DNA of 64,000 bases, taken from NCBI GenBank assembly GCA_038021145.1, contig JBBPHT010000005.1, forward strand, positions 2,232,001 through 2,296,000. Direction: 5' to 3'. Position numbers and translations under genes: made by a program. Under the pieces are notes generated by a model. It was given only the letters and a program-made list of their open reading frames with translations. It was not told where the DNA came from and ran no database searches. Origin of the DNA: Phyllosticta citriasiana. Lineage: Eukaryota > Ascomycota > Dothideomycetes > Botryosphaeriales > Phyllostictaceae. This document shows positions 20,722 through 32,941 of this stretch, one piece after another (the stretch's first letter is position 1; every line of letters starts with the position of its first letter).

Positions 20722-21585
20722 TCACACCTTTTCCAGGCCCCTTTCTTCATCCACAGTCACAAACACCACTTGGTCGCCTTCCATGGCTTGCTCAACAAGG
20801 CTTTGTCTCCGCAGCGCCTGTGCAAACTTCCTCACTCGCAGCGCAACGCACCACTGCGCCACGCCAGTCATGACAGCAAGGCACGCCGCGACGCCCATCA
20901 GCGTGTTGACCACGACAAAACATTGGTCGCGGTTTTCGCTCCAAAAGTGGCCTTGGGACGTGGCGGCGCCGCCATACGAGCCTGCGTAGGCATGGATGCG
21001 GGCCGTGTCTGCGCAAGGTAGAGTGGGCGACGTGGGCGGAAGGAAAAAGTTGGGAAAATCGGAGGCGCTGCAGATGCTAGTTGGGAGGGTGGAGAGGAAG
21101 GCGAGAAAGGCGACGCGCGGGATGGTCAGGAGGATGGCGTCGAGGAGAACATGATTGGCGAATATCGACACAAAGGGTTCAAAGCGCTGTGTGGCAGTTA
21201 GCAGAGTGCTACAGTGGTGGTGCAACGTCGCCTAAGCAAGAACGTATAATCTTTTAATTCTTGCGTTTCGTTGGCAAACGCGTGCAGTGACGGCGTTTCA
21301 TCAGGTAGGGGAGGGGTGAGGCAGGGGTCCGAAGCGAGGACGTGACGCTGGAACCTGAGGAAAACCTGTCATGATGACGCACGAACGCACCTTGACGCTG
21401 CCGACCAGGCCAAGCAGGCACAGGGCGCTGGCGACGAAAAAGTAGGCAATGAAGGAGCCGGAAATGCCAAAGGGGAGCTGGCTCGAAAAGTATACGACGC
21501 AGACTAGCAATGTTGCGTTGAAGTACAGCATGAAAGCGCTGAAGGCGATGGTGAGGTGGCTGTGGCCGCAACGAGCAGGGGTCAT
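20722..21585 (-). CDS. Four-helix integral membrane protein (MARVEL-like)
   Basis: Two exons, 21585-21391 and 21186-20722, joined over a 204-nt intron (GTGCGT...ACAG, phase 0), encode 219 aa. Four hydrophobic helices are visible: about 9-35 (LTIAFSAFMLYFNATLLVCV), 42-64 (ISGSFIAYFFVASALCLLGL), 70-95 (VSIFANHVLLDAILLTIPRV) and 145-175 (CFVVVNTLMGVAACLAVMTG). A loop with paired cysteines lies between helices 3 and 4, and a short charged tail follows. This topology and the F-x-N-H-x-x-L-D pattern of helix 3 fit fungal MARVEL-like four-span proteins, whose roles are in membrane organisation. I cannot assign a specific function. Longer frames upstream of 21585 are translated GA and GGA microsatellite and are not included. 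Confidence 0.7.
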
Positions 21586-21845
21586 GGTCAGCGGCTTTGG
21601 TCGTGCAGAAGAGGGTATGGAAGAGAGACAGGTGGTTTTATGAAGTCTCGCAGGCAGACTGAGAATAGTAAACAAACATGGACGTACCGTTCGCTGGCAT
21701 TGTTGTCGACAGGCATACTGGTGGGCGGCAGACAAAGCAACAGGGTAGGTGGGTGGTGGAAGCGGAATTAAGCTTGTTGGCTGTGTTGCGAGCCGCAGCG
21801 GGTGGCGGACCGCTCCCCTGTTGAGCAAGCGATTGGATTGAGATT

Positions 21846-21916
21846 GGAGGAGGAGGAGGAGGAGGAGGAGGAGGAGGGAGAGAGGTGAAGCTGAGAGGAG
21901 CGAGAAAGGTGAGAGC

Positions 21917-21955
<39 letters not shown>
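21846..21955. repeat. GGA then GA microsatellites
   Basis: Ten or so GGA units and about 16 GA units, separated by about 45 bp, are seen directly. All purines are on the plus strand, so the membrane-protein transcript (minus strand) would carry pyrimidine tracts in its leader. Confidence 0.85.
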
Positions 21956-21957
<2 letters not shown>

Positions 21958-23943
21958 GAGTTCGGCATGTAAGTATCTTAGTGAGTGGTAGCGCGGCTGC
22001 CGGTGGAGGGACCTCGTCCACATGCAGTCTTGATCTTGTGCATTCCTGGAGCACAGACCCGGCACTCCCGCCGCCGCCGCCATCACTCACCTCTTTCTTT
22101 GTTGAAGCCTCCCGGTCCTGGTTGTCTGCTTGGCCGGGTCGTCTCATTGATGGCGGCAAAGCTTATGATGCAGCCTCTACCACTCTGCTGGCACAAGTCT
22201 TTCCAGTCGCCAGCCATATTCACCACAGGGCGTCGACATCACCTCAGCGCCTCGTTTGCAGCCATGAGATCATCCTCGTCTCTCCGATGCGACGCGATGC
22301 GCACGTCCCGAGCTCCGCTCCATGTATGTCCTCGTCCATGTTGCTGGCTGCTGCTTGGTCAGCCTGAGCATCATCATCAGCATTCCTGTCGACACGCGGT
22401 GGCTGGTCTACTGGCCCCGTCAGCAACCCAACGCCCATCCATGCGCTCGACGGCCAACTGCAAGAGGAGAGCAGAGTCATCGCGAGCTATCACAGCCTGC
22501 CCGATCAGGACAGATCGATGTGGTAATGCCTAACTCCGTCCGGCGCGTCGTCCCGCGTGGTTCGTTCCCGGCGTCGGAAACTCGGAATCCCGTCGACTAC
22601 CCCGGCTCTTGCAGCGCGAAGAGGAAGCAGAAAGAAAAAAAAAATGAAAACCGATCTTTTTCCTTTCCCTATGCCGCCTTGCCGTGACCGGTCCGTTTCC
22701 AGATTTTCACGTCAGACGGTGATCTGACAGGGCGCTGCTAGCTAGTGCTGGCAATCGACGCGGTTGCGCCCGCCTCTGCCGAATGGTCGGCTCCATCAGC
22801 TCTGTTAACACCACCTGTCCAGTCACGCGCACACATACCCACGACTCCCCCTCGTTCCTCTACCGCTTGTTCCGGCCCACTCGCGCTGAATCGCCTGCCA
22901 AAGCACCAGAACGCGTCGACCGTGGCACCGCTCGCCGTCACCCGCTTTGGTTTCCCTCTGACCCCGCGTCGAAACGAGAGACATCGAAACCTTGCGTGTT
23001 GTGGCTCATCCGCGCTCACCGGACCCCGCGTCGTACGTCGGTTGCTCGCATGCACTAAAAAATTGGTTCAGCATGCGAACACCATGACTACTCCACCTGC
23101 TGCGAACCGATGCACCCCATTTCTTTCTTTACTAATCCGTCATCTGCATCTGCTTACCAAACACCTCCTTGCTTACGCTAGACTACATACCTGCCGACAG
23201 CGGCGCCAGCCTTGCGACTCCACAACCAACACCAACTTCTAGACAACAGGCAATCGCATCGCTCAGCATGAGATGCCCGATGCACTGGACTCGCTCTGCC
23301 AAAAGACAAAATGACCAGGAGTATCCCCGACCACCTATGCAAATCGCCGCTTCCCGAATTAGCTCTGCGCAATCCCAGGAATTCGATTTGAACCGCCTAT
23401 TTCGCCTCACCTCTCCAATAATCCCAACCTCCCTGGCTGACGCTAACAAGAGTGCCGTGCCGTTGCATGTTGCAGACACGTGCGGGTGCCGATGTGGTAT
23501 GGTAACGTACCGCGCGATTGTGCCGACTCGGTTCCATGCCTTGGTTGTGAGCTGTGCCGATTGGCGACATGTGTTTATACATTCGCCTGTTCGCTGTGGA
23601 TGAACTTCTTCTGGCATAAGGCTGGCTTTGCTGGCAAAGCGTAGGTTTCGTCTTTGCCCTCCTATCCTCACTGTTCTCTTCAGTCTTTTTCTTTGCTCTG
23701 TTCCCCGTCCTGAGCTCGATCTCCGTACAGACACCTGTTCTCCTCGTCCACTCCCACTTCTTCCCCCCTGGTCAAAAGAGCCGCGCGCAAGCAAGCAACC
23801 ACCAAGCTGCCACCAAGCATCTCATTGCATTCATACATGCCTGCTTTGCCTGCTGCTGCTGCTGCGGACGCGGGATCTAGCGAACCTTATCGCCCGCCCC
23901 CCATGTCTTCAATCTCGTGGGTTTCATTGATGACGCTTATCGA

Positions 23944-23952
23944 TATAAATAG
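23944..23952 (+). promoter_or_regulatory. Isolated consensus TATA box (TATAAATAG)
   Basis: An exact TATAAATAG occurs in GC-rich surroundings. The first downstream ATG (23996) opens only a 22-codon frame ending near a GTGAGT splice-donor-like site. No second exon could be assigned with confidence. Confidence 0.3.
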
Positions 23953-24511
23953 AAACGGGCGGGCGACTGCATTCCAACGGTTTGGGAGCAGGGAAGATGG
24001 CGTGGGATGAGTCGTCAAAGGGGGGAGAGGTGGTGGTGGTGGTGGAGTTTGCGGTGAGTTGACCTGGGGTTGGAGATAGAAGCTAGGTGTGACGTTACTT
24101 GGAGCGTGTTGGCAATACAAACAAAGAGCTATATCTAAACCCGTCTTGTCCCAGAAGGGCATACTGCGCGCTTCTTCTACATGGGTATTGAAGGGATGAG
24201 TCGCAAGAAGCCAAAAAAGAACATCCGTATTCAAATACAAAAATTTCGATAAATCGACGAACCGAGAGAATCCTTCAAGTGTGACAGACAAAGGTTAGCA
24301 GCTACTGCTGCCACATTTGCGTATGAAGTTTTTCATTCAGACATTTGTTCTCCAAACTTTCGATTGCCATCTTCCACGTCAACTTCGACGCATCAAACGG
24401 AGAGTTGTCTCTTCTCTATCGCTCCCAATCTCCACCATCTCATACCTCTCCTCAGCGCTCTTCTCGGCTCTGGCCTCCCTGCCTCCTTGCCCTCCCACAA
24501 CATGCACGCGT

Positions 24512-26161
24512 CTACAGGCGAGCCCACCTCACCGGCACATCAACAATCCTCTTCTCCCCTCTCCTCTTCTCCCCTCTCCTCTTCTCCCGCCTCATCATCC
24601 CTCCCCTTGCCCCTCCATCCCTTCTCCTCTCCCACCCCGTCCCGCGTCCTCCCCCCATCCACCACGCCCACGCACCCCAGGTCCAACTTCCTGCGACACC
24701 ACCACCACCACCGCCGCCGCTGCGAACATCGCTCGTCTCCGCCGCGTCTCCACACGAGACGAAGCCCTCCTCCCGCACCCACAGGCGGTCGTCGGCGTCG
24801 CGCCAGAAGCGGTAGGAGGACATGTTCCACGATTGACGATTTCCTCGCTGTCGCTTTGCGGTGGTGCTGTTTGTGGTGGTTGTGGGAGGGAGGGAGCGCA
24901 CGTACACGGTGACGGGGCGGAGGGCGCAGGTCTGGCAGTGTTTTTTGGTGCCGCTGTCGACGTCATCGTTGGCGGTATCGTTGTTGGTTGTGGTGCCAGA
25001 AGTAGCGGAAGTGGCGGCGGGATCGTCAACCATGGTAGCTGCGATATTAGCGGTACTCTGACCGAATGAGGAAGTAGTGGTGGTGGTGGTGGTGGTGGTG
25101 GCGTTCTCGTCGCCATCGGCGCCGCGTTGCTGTGGCGTCGCTGTTGTCGTCGCCGACGCCTCGCAGTCCCTGACATAAGTGCGAGTGGGCGCGGCGGTGG
25201 ACGAGGCGCGAGGAGACGAGGAGACGTCGCTGGATGACGCGATGCAATTCGATGCGGAAGTGGACACGATGGGCGTGCGGGTGGAGCAGCAGGTGCAAGC
25301 GCGGAAAGCAGCTACAGCGCCGCAGTGCGGGCACAGGGTCGAGGTGAAGGCGAGCCAGCACCACTGCTGCTGCTGCTGCTGCTGCTCTATCTCGATCTGA
25401 TGATTATCGGCGCTGGCAGCATCGGAACTTGGGCAGCATCTGTCGTCGCCTGATGTCGACGTCGGACGCGGCAGGTCGGCTGGCAACTCGTGGACGACAC
25501 GCGCAAACCGACTTGCATGCCACGCGCAGACGCCGTCGGGCAGCGACAGCACGTCCCAGTCCGGATGCGAGCGCGGTAGCTTCTGTCTGCCTTGCTCGAC
25601 CGCTGCCGGCGCGCTGCTGTTGGCCAGGGGTAAAGGCGAGGAAGGAGATGCCCCGTCGAGGATCGGGTACGTCGTTATTGGAATGCCGTGGTCCACTGCG
25701 TCGACGGCGGGACTGGACGTGCTTTTGAACAGGCGCGGGGCATAGGGTGCGGCGCAGAGAAGGCAGTGTGCAAGAGTGTTTTTGGGTTGCAGTTTCGCTT
25801 TCCCCCGCGCTCGCGCCGTGGACGCATCTTGTGTCGTGTGGCTGTCCACAGCGCTCGGTGACGTCTCCTTGGTGTTCCCACGGCAGACTGCAAAATATGG
25901 AGACAGATATGTCCGCACTGCTAGTCGAGCACACGAGTCGAGGTTCTTCAGTGACGGCGCGGGGACCGGTGCGGCGAGCACATTATACAAATACGGATGG
26001 GATAGACGGAGTGCGAGGTAGCCCGGCAGAGACAGTTGTGCAGCGACGAGGTGATGGAGTTCGAGAGGAAGGCGAAGGAGGGGTGGTACCGGTGCATTGG
26101 GACGGTCAGGGGGTTTTGTAGCCAGGGGTACAGTGCTTGCTGATCGAGCCTGAGCAGTCAT
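24512..26161 (-). CDS. F-box-like protein with cysteine-rich and low-complexity regions
   Basis: A single open frame of 549 codons. Near the N-terminus (about 27-65) an F-box-like segment is seen (LLRLPLELHHLVAAQLSLPGYLALRLSHPYLY): the Leu-Pro-x-Glu start, the hydrophobic spacing and the L-R-L-S-H-x-x-L end fit. F-box proteins link substrates to SCF ubiquitin ligases through Skp1. Further on, Cys pairs (HCLLC at about 132, CPHCGAVAAFRACTCC at about 275, HCQTC at about 410) may bind zinc. A Gln run near 260 and a Thr run near 355 are encoded by microsatellites. The last 60 or so residues are Gly/Trp-rich then Arg/Lys/Glu repeats (RRGEKRRGEK) from a 15-bp tandem repeat, so the true C-terminus may differ. 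The DNA-level simple repeats make antisense frames that I reject. Confidence 0.65.
   Translation of the reverse strand: MTAQARSASTVPLATKPPDRPNAPVPPLLRLPLELHHLVAAQLSLPGYLALRLSHPYLYNVLAAPVPAPSLKNLDSCARLAVRTYLSPYFAVCRGNTKETSPSAVDSHTTQDASTARARGKAKLQPKNTLAHCLLCAAPYAPRLFKSTSSPAVDAVDHGIPITTYPILDGASPSSPLPLANSSAPAAVEQGRQKLPRSHPDWDVLSLPDGVCAWHASRFARVVHELPADLPRPTSTSGDDRCCPSSDAASADNHQIEIEQQQQQQQWCWLAFTSTLCPHCGAVAAFRACTCCSTRTPIVSTSASNCIASSSDVSSSPRASSTAAPTRTYVRDCEASATTTATPQQRGADGDENATTTTTTTTTSSFGQSTANIAATMVDDPAATSATSGTTTNNDTANDDVDSGTKKHCQTCALRPVTVYVRSLPPTTTTNSTTAKRQRGNRQSWNMSSYRFWRDADDRLWVREEGFVSCGDAAETSDVRSGGGGGGGVAGSWTWGAWAWWMGGGRGTGWERRRDGGARGGMMRREKRRGEKRRGEKRIVDVPVRWARL
24540..24598. repeat. 15-bp tandem repeat at the 3' end of the F-box-like frame
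   Basis: Three near-identical copies of a CTCTTCTCCCCTCTC-like unit are seen. Read on the minus strand they give repeated Arg-Gly-Glu-Lys-Arg residues at the end of the F-box-like protein. Confidence 0.75.
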
Positions 26162-28742
26162 GATTTTTGGCGCAACAAGAATTTCTTTGATCGTTTGAAT
26201 TGTCGAATATATGAAGACTTGGTTTTGGACTTTCTTTTTGTCTCCTTGATATATGTTTGACTAGGCGCGACGTGCGGCGCAGTCAATCAACGACCAGGGC
26301 CGCCAAACCGGAGTTGCGGAGTAGGCGCCCGGCCAAAGAAGAACAAGGCGCGCGGTTATCAAGATGAAGACTGTACGCCAAACATGTCAGCTTCGTGGTG
26401 TCATCGCCGTCAACCAACCTCAGCCACTGGGGCGTCATAGCGTCAGGTACAGAGTGAGCCAGTCAAAACGGCAGGTAGGTTCCGCAGCCATCACAAACCA
26501 CCTACCTGACCTAAGAAATCAACGATCCGCCTCGTACTGAGAAGACCAGCTGGACAGATAGACAGGTCGTCGGCTATTTAATGATTCAATTCTCGATCTC
26601 GGTCCTGGTTCTCATATGACTATTGACCGCAAAGAAATGACGCTTAGGGCTGGCAACTGAGCGGAAGCCTGGAAAGTCTTTGACGAGAAACCTGATAGAG
26701 ATTGTGTACAACGGCAGCAGCGCCAAAGAAGCGCGAGGAAACTATCCACGGTTGTTTCACGGCGGCGATGCATGCTTGCGAGTGGTGTACATGAACTGCT
26801 ACTGACGAAGTGTACGATCAATATTCAGGGTCTTGGGCCCACCGACAGTAGTGTGCGGAGGAAAAAACGGGCGCGTCCTGCTGCCAGACAGACTGCACGT
26901 GAGGAGAATGGCGGTCGTCCGGTGATGCAAAAGGGGCTAACAGTCAATGGTGGGTGGCTGCTGGAGAGCAAAGCACGTGGATGGTGGGTTGGTGGGCGTG
27001 ACTGATGTCTCCGGCAGGGGATCTACGGTTGGCTGCTGCAGAGGGTGCACGGCCATCTATTGCAAACGAATTAGTTGAGAAATTTCTGGGACAAAGACGG
27101 AGACTAGCAGTGGAAAACAGCTGGGCGTTGGGAGGGACAGCTGTTATTGGTTGGGCGAGGGCGAAAAAGGAACTGTTAGGTAGGGCAGCAGGCGACAAAA
27201 GGACGACCTAGCGGGTTAAGCATAACGACGGGCAACGGCAGCAGCGGGCCCCAGCTCAGACAACCTTAATGTAGCGGTCTGAAACTGGCGGTACTTTTGC
27301 CTGAGGATTCTCGCACCCACGCCGTAACGAGTATAATGGCACTTGGCGCGAGCGAGATGGATCATCCTGTGCCGGGTGAATCATGACCCTTTGTCAACGG
27401 CCAAGATGCTTATTTGAGGATTGATAATTTCCTCGACGTCGGGACGACGACGGACTTGGGCGGCAAAAGCGAAGGGCGGCGGACTCGAGCGGCAAAGCGC
27501 CATGTGACTGACGGACTTTTGAAGCTCCCCGTCTGCTGACGAAAGAGGCACAGGCAGGAAGGGAGGGAGCTTGGGCACTTGGCATGCAGGTGTGGCGCGG
27601 CGAGTGAGAAGCAGCTGCTACTGTATCCCGGATGGCGCGGGTGGCTGTTGGTAGAGACGAAGGGTTTTGGGGGCGGGGGTGTGCATGGATGGATGGGGCG
27701 GGGCCATGGCGCGAGCCAGGCCTTTTGAAGACGGTGGTGGAGAGAAAAGATCCAAGTGTGTCGAGAACTGTCAGCAGCAGACAAGCAGTGCAGTCGCCCA
27801 ATATGACGCATGGAATATAGACCGGATAGGCAGGTCAGGTCTTTTGAATCCAGCGTAAGCCGGAAGAAACGTCATACATGCGCGGCCAGGCAGATTTTTT
27901 TTTTTTTTTTTTTTTTTTTAATTTTTTTCCCCCTTCCCTCGAGCGCATAGGATCATGGCTGAGCATCGATGACGGGCGGGCGGGCGGACGGGCGCATCAT
28001 GGCTGCCGAATTCGATGGTGGAGCGTATAGATAGAGAGAGAATTATTCTCGTTCGAAAGCACGCAAGTAATAATAAGCAATCAAGCAAGTAGCGAGCCGG
28101 TCAAGGCCCGTCGAGTCTTTGCACCGTTGTGTCTCTGGCTCGGAGATGAGAGTCGCCTAGCGTTCGGCGGCGGATCCATCAGGGCATTAATTTCAACCTG
28201 CAAATCGACGCGCCGCCTCTCCTCTCGCTCCAGAGACCCTTTGGACGCTCTTCACATCCACTGTTCGCCTCTTCTCGCCCTCTCTCTGCCCTCGGTCGCT
28301 CCTTTGCTCTCCTCTAGCCCTGCGCCGCCCTTTGCGCCTGGGGATCGGGAAGGAATAACTGAAAATTACAAAAGAATTCCTCGGCAAAAAAGGTGTGTGT
28401 GTGCTCTCCGCCGCGCGAAATCTTTTTGCGTGCACCACCCACCTTTCAACCGTCCACCCCGTCCATCGTCCCATCCCATCTCATCCCCAAGCACCGCACG
28501 CCCCCTCCCAACACCACACTCCCCGACGCCTGTACATAACCATCTCCGTCTCAGTCTCCGTCACCGCCTCGCCTCGTGCCTAATCCTCAAGCTTGGCATT
28601 GTCCAGCTAATCTCTAATCCTTCCTCCCACTGCAGTCCTCCACCTCGCACCTTGCTGCCCTTGCGACCTGCGTCCTGCCGACCACGACATCTCCTCGCCC
28701 GCACCGCTCCCTCTGCATCGTCACTCCTCGCCCTCGACAGCC
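26162..28742. other. 2.6-kb intergenic region with a T25 tract
   Basis: No supportable gene. It separates two divergently read genes and so contains both promoters. A T25 run lies at 27895-27919, followed by a GGGC-rich patch (27968-27990). Open frames on both strands lack family features; the long plus-strand frame from 28127 is leader of the next gene. Confidence 0.5.
27895..27919. repeat. T25 homopolymer
   Basis: An uninterrupted run of 25 T is seen directly. Confidence 0.9.
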
Positions 28743-30324
28743 ATGTCTGCCTACTACGACTCCACTGCCTGGTCCGCTGGACGCCAGCCGTCCTGGGAGG
28801 CCCCCGCCCCTCCGTCGCGATCTGGTACGCCCTGTCCTCGTCCCCGAAGCAGCCTTCTTTCATAGTAACAATGGCACACAGGCACAAGTTCGACGGTGCA
28901 GCGCGAGGAACCCAATGCGTTTCTCTCTCAAATAGAAGGTCAGTGTTCTCTTGCCCTCCCACTTGCCAGGTGTTCCCAAATGGCCGAAATTCCAGCGGGC
29001 GGATCCACGACCGCTGCTGTCGTACCATTGAATTTCGTCACTCAACAACCCAGCCCTACAAGACCCTGCGCTAACTGTCGTCCAGAGGTTGACCGCGCCA
29101 TTGACAACCTCTACAAGAGCGGCAAGATGCCTTTTTTTGGCGTGCCCGGCGTGCCGCGCCGGGACTCGATGCCTCCCATGGGCCGTGCGTACGGCGGCGG
29201 CGATTATGGTAAGTGTTGCACGCCAACTTCAGCAACGTCTCGTCGCCAGTCTCAAGCGTCGCAGTTGTACTGATACCAGCAACAGACCCTCGCGGCATGA
29301 ACTCCCAGCGCCACCACTCGGTCAGCGACTACGACGGCATCCGATCGCACTCGGCGCAGAACCTCCAGGGATACTACGCAAACCAGCGCTTCGCGCCTCG
29401 CCCAAACGAAGCCGACCAGATGATGCAGGCAAAGCGGCGCATGGCTGCTCAGCGGGAACGGGAGCTGCGTAACTACCACCAGGAGCAGCAATACAACAGG
29501 AGTAAGGAGATCGAGAATGGACAATAGAGTAGGAAACAATGGTTAACCCATTAGGTGTTCTTTCAGATATCTCGGGAGCCAAGTCCGACCGTTCAATGTC
29601 TCCAAATGCCATGAGTGAGGAAGAACGCCGTGAGCTCATTGCGCGCCAGCACCGCGCCCTGTACGGCGAAAACTCCACATTGTATCCCGACTCGCGCCAG
29701 CCGAGCCAGGACGTCCGAGTTCAGACCTCCCTTGCTGGACGCGGCACCTCCCCGCTGGCCTTTGACCCCTTCGGCATGTCGGCTCCGACCAAGCAAGGCG
29801 GTGAGCCGCCCGTCCAGATGCCGCCGCGCGATGGCAAGGATGCTGGCGTCGGCGCTCAACGTTCGCGTGCCAACAGCACCTCGTCTCCCGCCTCCAACCA
29901 GGCCGCCTCCTTCAGCCTCTTCGAGACGGCCCAGCAGTCGAGCCGCACCTCCAACTCTTCGCCTACGGGCGGCTCGCCGCCTCGCCAGGGCGGCGTTGGC
30001 ATCAAAGCGCCCGGATCTGCGGGCGTTGCGCCGATCGGCACTCGTCCGGTTCAGCCCTCAGGCCAGGTCGCGAACCCGGCTCTGAGCAAGCGCTCCACCA
30101 CGCCGTTGCCATCGCCATTGAGCTACGGCTTCACGGTCAGCGACCAACACCACGCCGCTGCTGCTGCCGCTGCTGCTGCTGGGACGTCGGCCGCCTCCAA
30201 CCCCTCCAGCGCCACAGACAAGAACACCGCTGCCACCGTCTCAGGTCTCGGCTGGGGAGGCAACAGCGGCGTTTGGGGATCTTCCAAGGGTTCGCTTGGC
30301 GTCCAGGCTTCGGTCTGGGGCTAA
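28743..30324 (+). CDS. Conserved fungal protein of unknown function (415 aa, disordered)
   Basis: Five exons (28743-28824, 28882-28938, 29086-29208, 29286-29501, 29555-30324) encode 415 aa. All four introns (57, 147, 77 and 53 nt) are GT-AG and all interrupt codons at phase 1. The start MSAYYDSTAWSAGRQPSWE and the helical block QMMQAKRRMAAQRERELRNY followed by SEEERRELIARQHRALYG match, from memory, a group of uncharacterised filamentous-ascomycete proteins. The exon join giving EEVDRAIDNLYKSGKM also fits them. The rest is disordered and rich in Ser, Pro and Gly, with a run of nine Ala near residue 365 and a C-terminus GSLGVQASVWG. No enzyme motif is present. The conserved helical block suggests a binding role, but the function is unknown. 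Confidence 0.82.
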
Positions 30325-32941
30325 ACAATTTTTCAAAACCAAAAAAGCATAAGCATGTATGCCATTGCTGCTACCATCGTTCGGGACGGGCTTTTTACAA
30401 CCAAAACACAAGGGGAGCTCTCGGCGCCGGCATCTGTCTTTTTCGGATTGATATCCCCAAAGCTTTTCTCCTCTGGTGCTTTCATCACTCGCACATGAAC
30501 AAAAAAAGATTGATTCCCCCTTGTTTTTCACTCCTGTCTCCTTTTCCACAACCACAGGTCACGACGGCGAAGGTTTTGGTTTTGCTTCCACGAATATCAA
30601 CGGGGGCGCTCGTACGTTTCTTTTTCACGGGACAAGGGAAAGGAAAGGCGGGCAAAACACATGAAACGAAATTGGGTTCGGGTTGCTGGGGTTGCGGGAC
30701 AAACTGGAGCTGGTCAGGTGCGTGCACACGGGCGGTTAGGGAAACAATCGGGATTCCCTATATTTTTTTTCCTTTTCTCTTTTTCTTTTCTTTTTTTTTT
30801 CTTTTTTTTTTCCTGGGCTCGCTTCGGGAGGTGTTTTTTCGAACTTTGTTGTTTCCCAACATTTGATGTGGTGCAGGCGGGGTGCGTCAGGGACTCTGGG
30901 TTCAGGTTCTGGGTACTGGGTGTGGGAAATGTGCGAGCGTGGGGTTGTGTCAGGGTGCGGGAGCTAAAGATTTTTCCCTGGTATTTTTCTTTTTTATCCA
31001 TGTCGGTGTTGTTCCTTTTTATCATTACCCCTACTACCTTATTTGCCTACCTACCTACTTACCTGCTAGTCTCCCTCTCGGTTTACCGTTTCCCCCCTTT
31101 TTCCCCTCTTCTCATCGAGTCTGCTTCTCCACATACACGTGGTATGGATGGGAGGTTCTTCTCACAGAGTTTTGGTTTGGCTTGATGGATTCCACGGCTA
31201 CGGCCATGTTGTCGGGGTACGGGACACGGATTGGGCGGGTGGGTGGATGGACGAATAAAACGGTTACGAGACACATGCCTCTCTTATCCCTTCATTGTCC
31301 TTCGTCTTCATCTTTGAAAAGACCACTGAATCACACAAATAAGTCACGTTGAGAGTGTGGGATCGCCACTGCGGGGTCAAGCGACCGGCTGCTGGTTAGT
31401 ATGCGTCGGGCTAGGTCTGGTCCGGCTTGGTTTGGTGGGATTGATTCTTTGCTCTGGGCGAGCGGGCTGGTGGTGTCTTTCTCTTTGTCCGCTCCAGCCT
31501 CTTTTTAAAGCAGTTACTTACTGACGCTACGATAACCTCGACTTTGTCACGGGGCAGTGGCGGCTTGCGTCGATGCATCTTCAGGTGTTGCCTCTATATG
31601 TCAACAACGGATCAACGCGCGGATAGGGTAGGGCATACAGAACGATGGTGTTCCAATGGAAGGTCAGTGTTTTAAGGGCCAGGTTCCCAGTGGGTTTTTT
31701 TTTGGTTCGTGGATGGACAGACAGTATAGGATAGGCCAGGCAGCTACAGAGGGGCACGCACGAGCAAGCGAGTTTGAGAGCGAACGAGTCAGTCCATCAT
31801 CAGATGCCACCAGCAGCAGCACTCAAGGAGAGCGAAGAGTAGTCGTCAGTCTATCTTACCCGCTGGGATTCAGACACTTCTTCTGTCTTGATGGTCACCT
31901 GCCTCCTTGTTTCCCTGAATCGGTTTCTCCTGTTCTTCTGTCGGTCGTTGATCTGGAGCATCCGGTTCGTTGGTTGGTTGGTTGTTTGGATGACGACGAC
32001 GATAAATCCATCATGTATACCCTCTGAACTGGAACAAGTATGTAGGAGGGCTATTGGATTGATCGGGTAGTTGGATAGGCGATCGCTGGTTATACGTGTA
32101 CGTGGGAGTCATGTTTAGCTCTTCTTCTAATTTGGAACTCGGACAGATGATTGAAGATTGTTCTCGTGCTCCCTATTTCTATTCGCTTCTACCACTGTCG
32201 CTGCTCATACATCGTGATCCTGAGACCCCGATTACCTTTTTTTTTTTTTTTTTTTGCCTTTTCTTTTAGCCAGCTCATTCATCCTTGCGTCTGTGCCAGT
32301 TGAATAACGAACAAGAACGAAGCATGCAGCATGCAGCATCATGAGGCAGCATAAGAAAAGTGGGGGGAGGAAAGGGAGGAAAGGGACGGACAGTGAATGG
32401 AATGTCCCACATGAAGAATGGAACGACTGTCTAAACGCATAGATGGGCAAATCACGTCGATGAAGTGCGAATAGCTGTTGGCAAATCACATCATCGCCTT
32501 TTCTCGCGTCGTCACTGCCCGTTGCCCGTCCGACTGTCCAGCGTGAGAATGGGAATGAGGATGGCGATGGAAGGAATGGAGTGCGTCTGTGCAATATTCA
32601 GGGGAGGAGGGGTCTTTCAATGCCATTTTCGACAATCAGAGCGACTGACTCGATAGCGTCCAAGACGCCTGGGAGTATTGAATGGGGATAGATACTAGTG
32701 GCACTTTTTACTCTCAGTTGAGATGTCGATCGAAGTTGTTCTGTGTTCATTCATCGATTGAGCTGGCGGGACTATAACTCGAAGCGCTACGATACCGCGA
32801 AGGACTTCCGCACTGGACAGAGTGACTGACCGCTCAATCGCCAAAGAAGTCGCTCAAAATTCTTTGCTTCGCTCATGGTAAAACATGCTCTCCAAGCACA
32901 CACATCATCTGAACTTGAGGAACGATCCTCCCCTCCCCATC
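30325..32941. other. 2.6-kb convergent intergenic region with T-rich tracts
   Basis: No gene is supported. It lies between the 3' ends of the 415-aa protein gene and TYR1. T-rich stretches at 30763-30812 and a T19 run at 32237-32255 give Phe-rich spurious frames. CTAC units occur at about 31045-31065. Confidence 0.5.

Larger units (their letters stand above)
21586..24511. other. 2.9-kb intergenic region with GGA and GA microsatellites and an orphan TATA box
   Basis: No supportable gene. A GGA array (21846-21877) and a GA array (21920-21955) lie just upstream of the membrane-protein gene, in its probable leader. Several reading frames of 130-200 codons between 22000 and 23800 have no family features. 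A perfect TATAAATAG element at 23944-23952 has no convincing gene after it. Confidence 0.5.

Noticed and set aside
23370..23450. Possible tRNA B-box (GGTTCAAAT on the minus strand)
   Set aside because: No matching A-box, acceptor stem or anticodon arm could be built around it.
24317..25176. Long reading frames on both strands opposite or beside the 3' part of the F-box-like gene
   Set aside because: They are rich in Pro, Ser, Arg and His because of pyrimidine microsatellites and have no family features; the minus-strand gene explains the region.
28127..29074. 315-codon plus-strand frame overlapping the start of the 415-aa protein gene
   Set aside because: The first part is leader and the last part crosses exons 1-2 and introns 1-2 of the better-supported five-exon gene in another frame.
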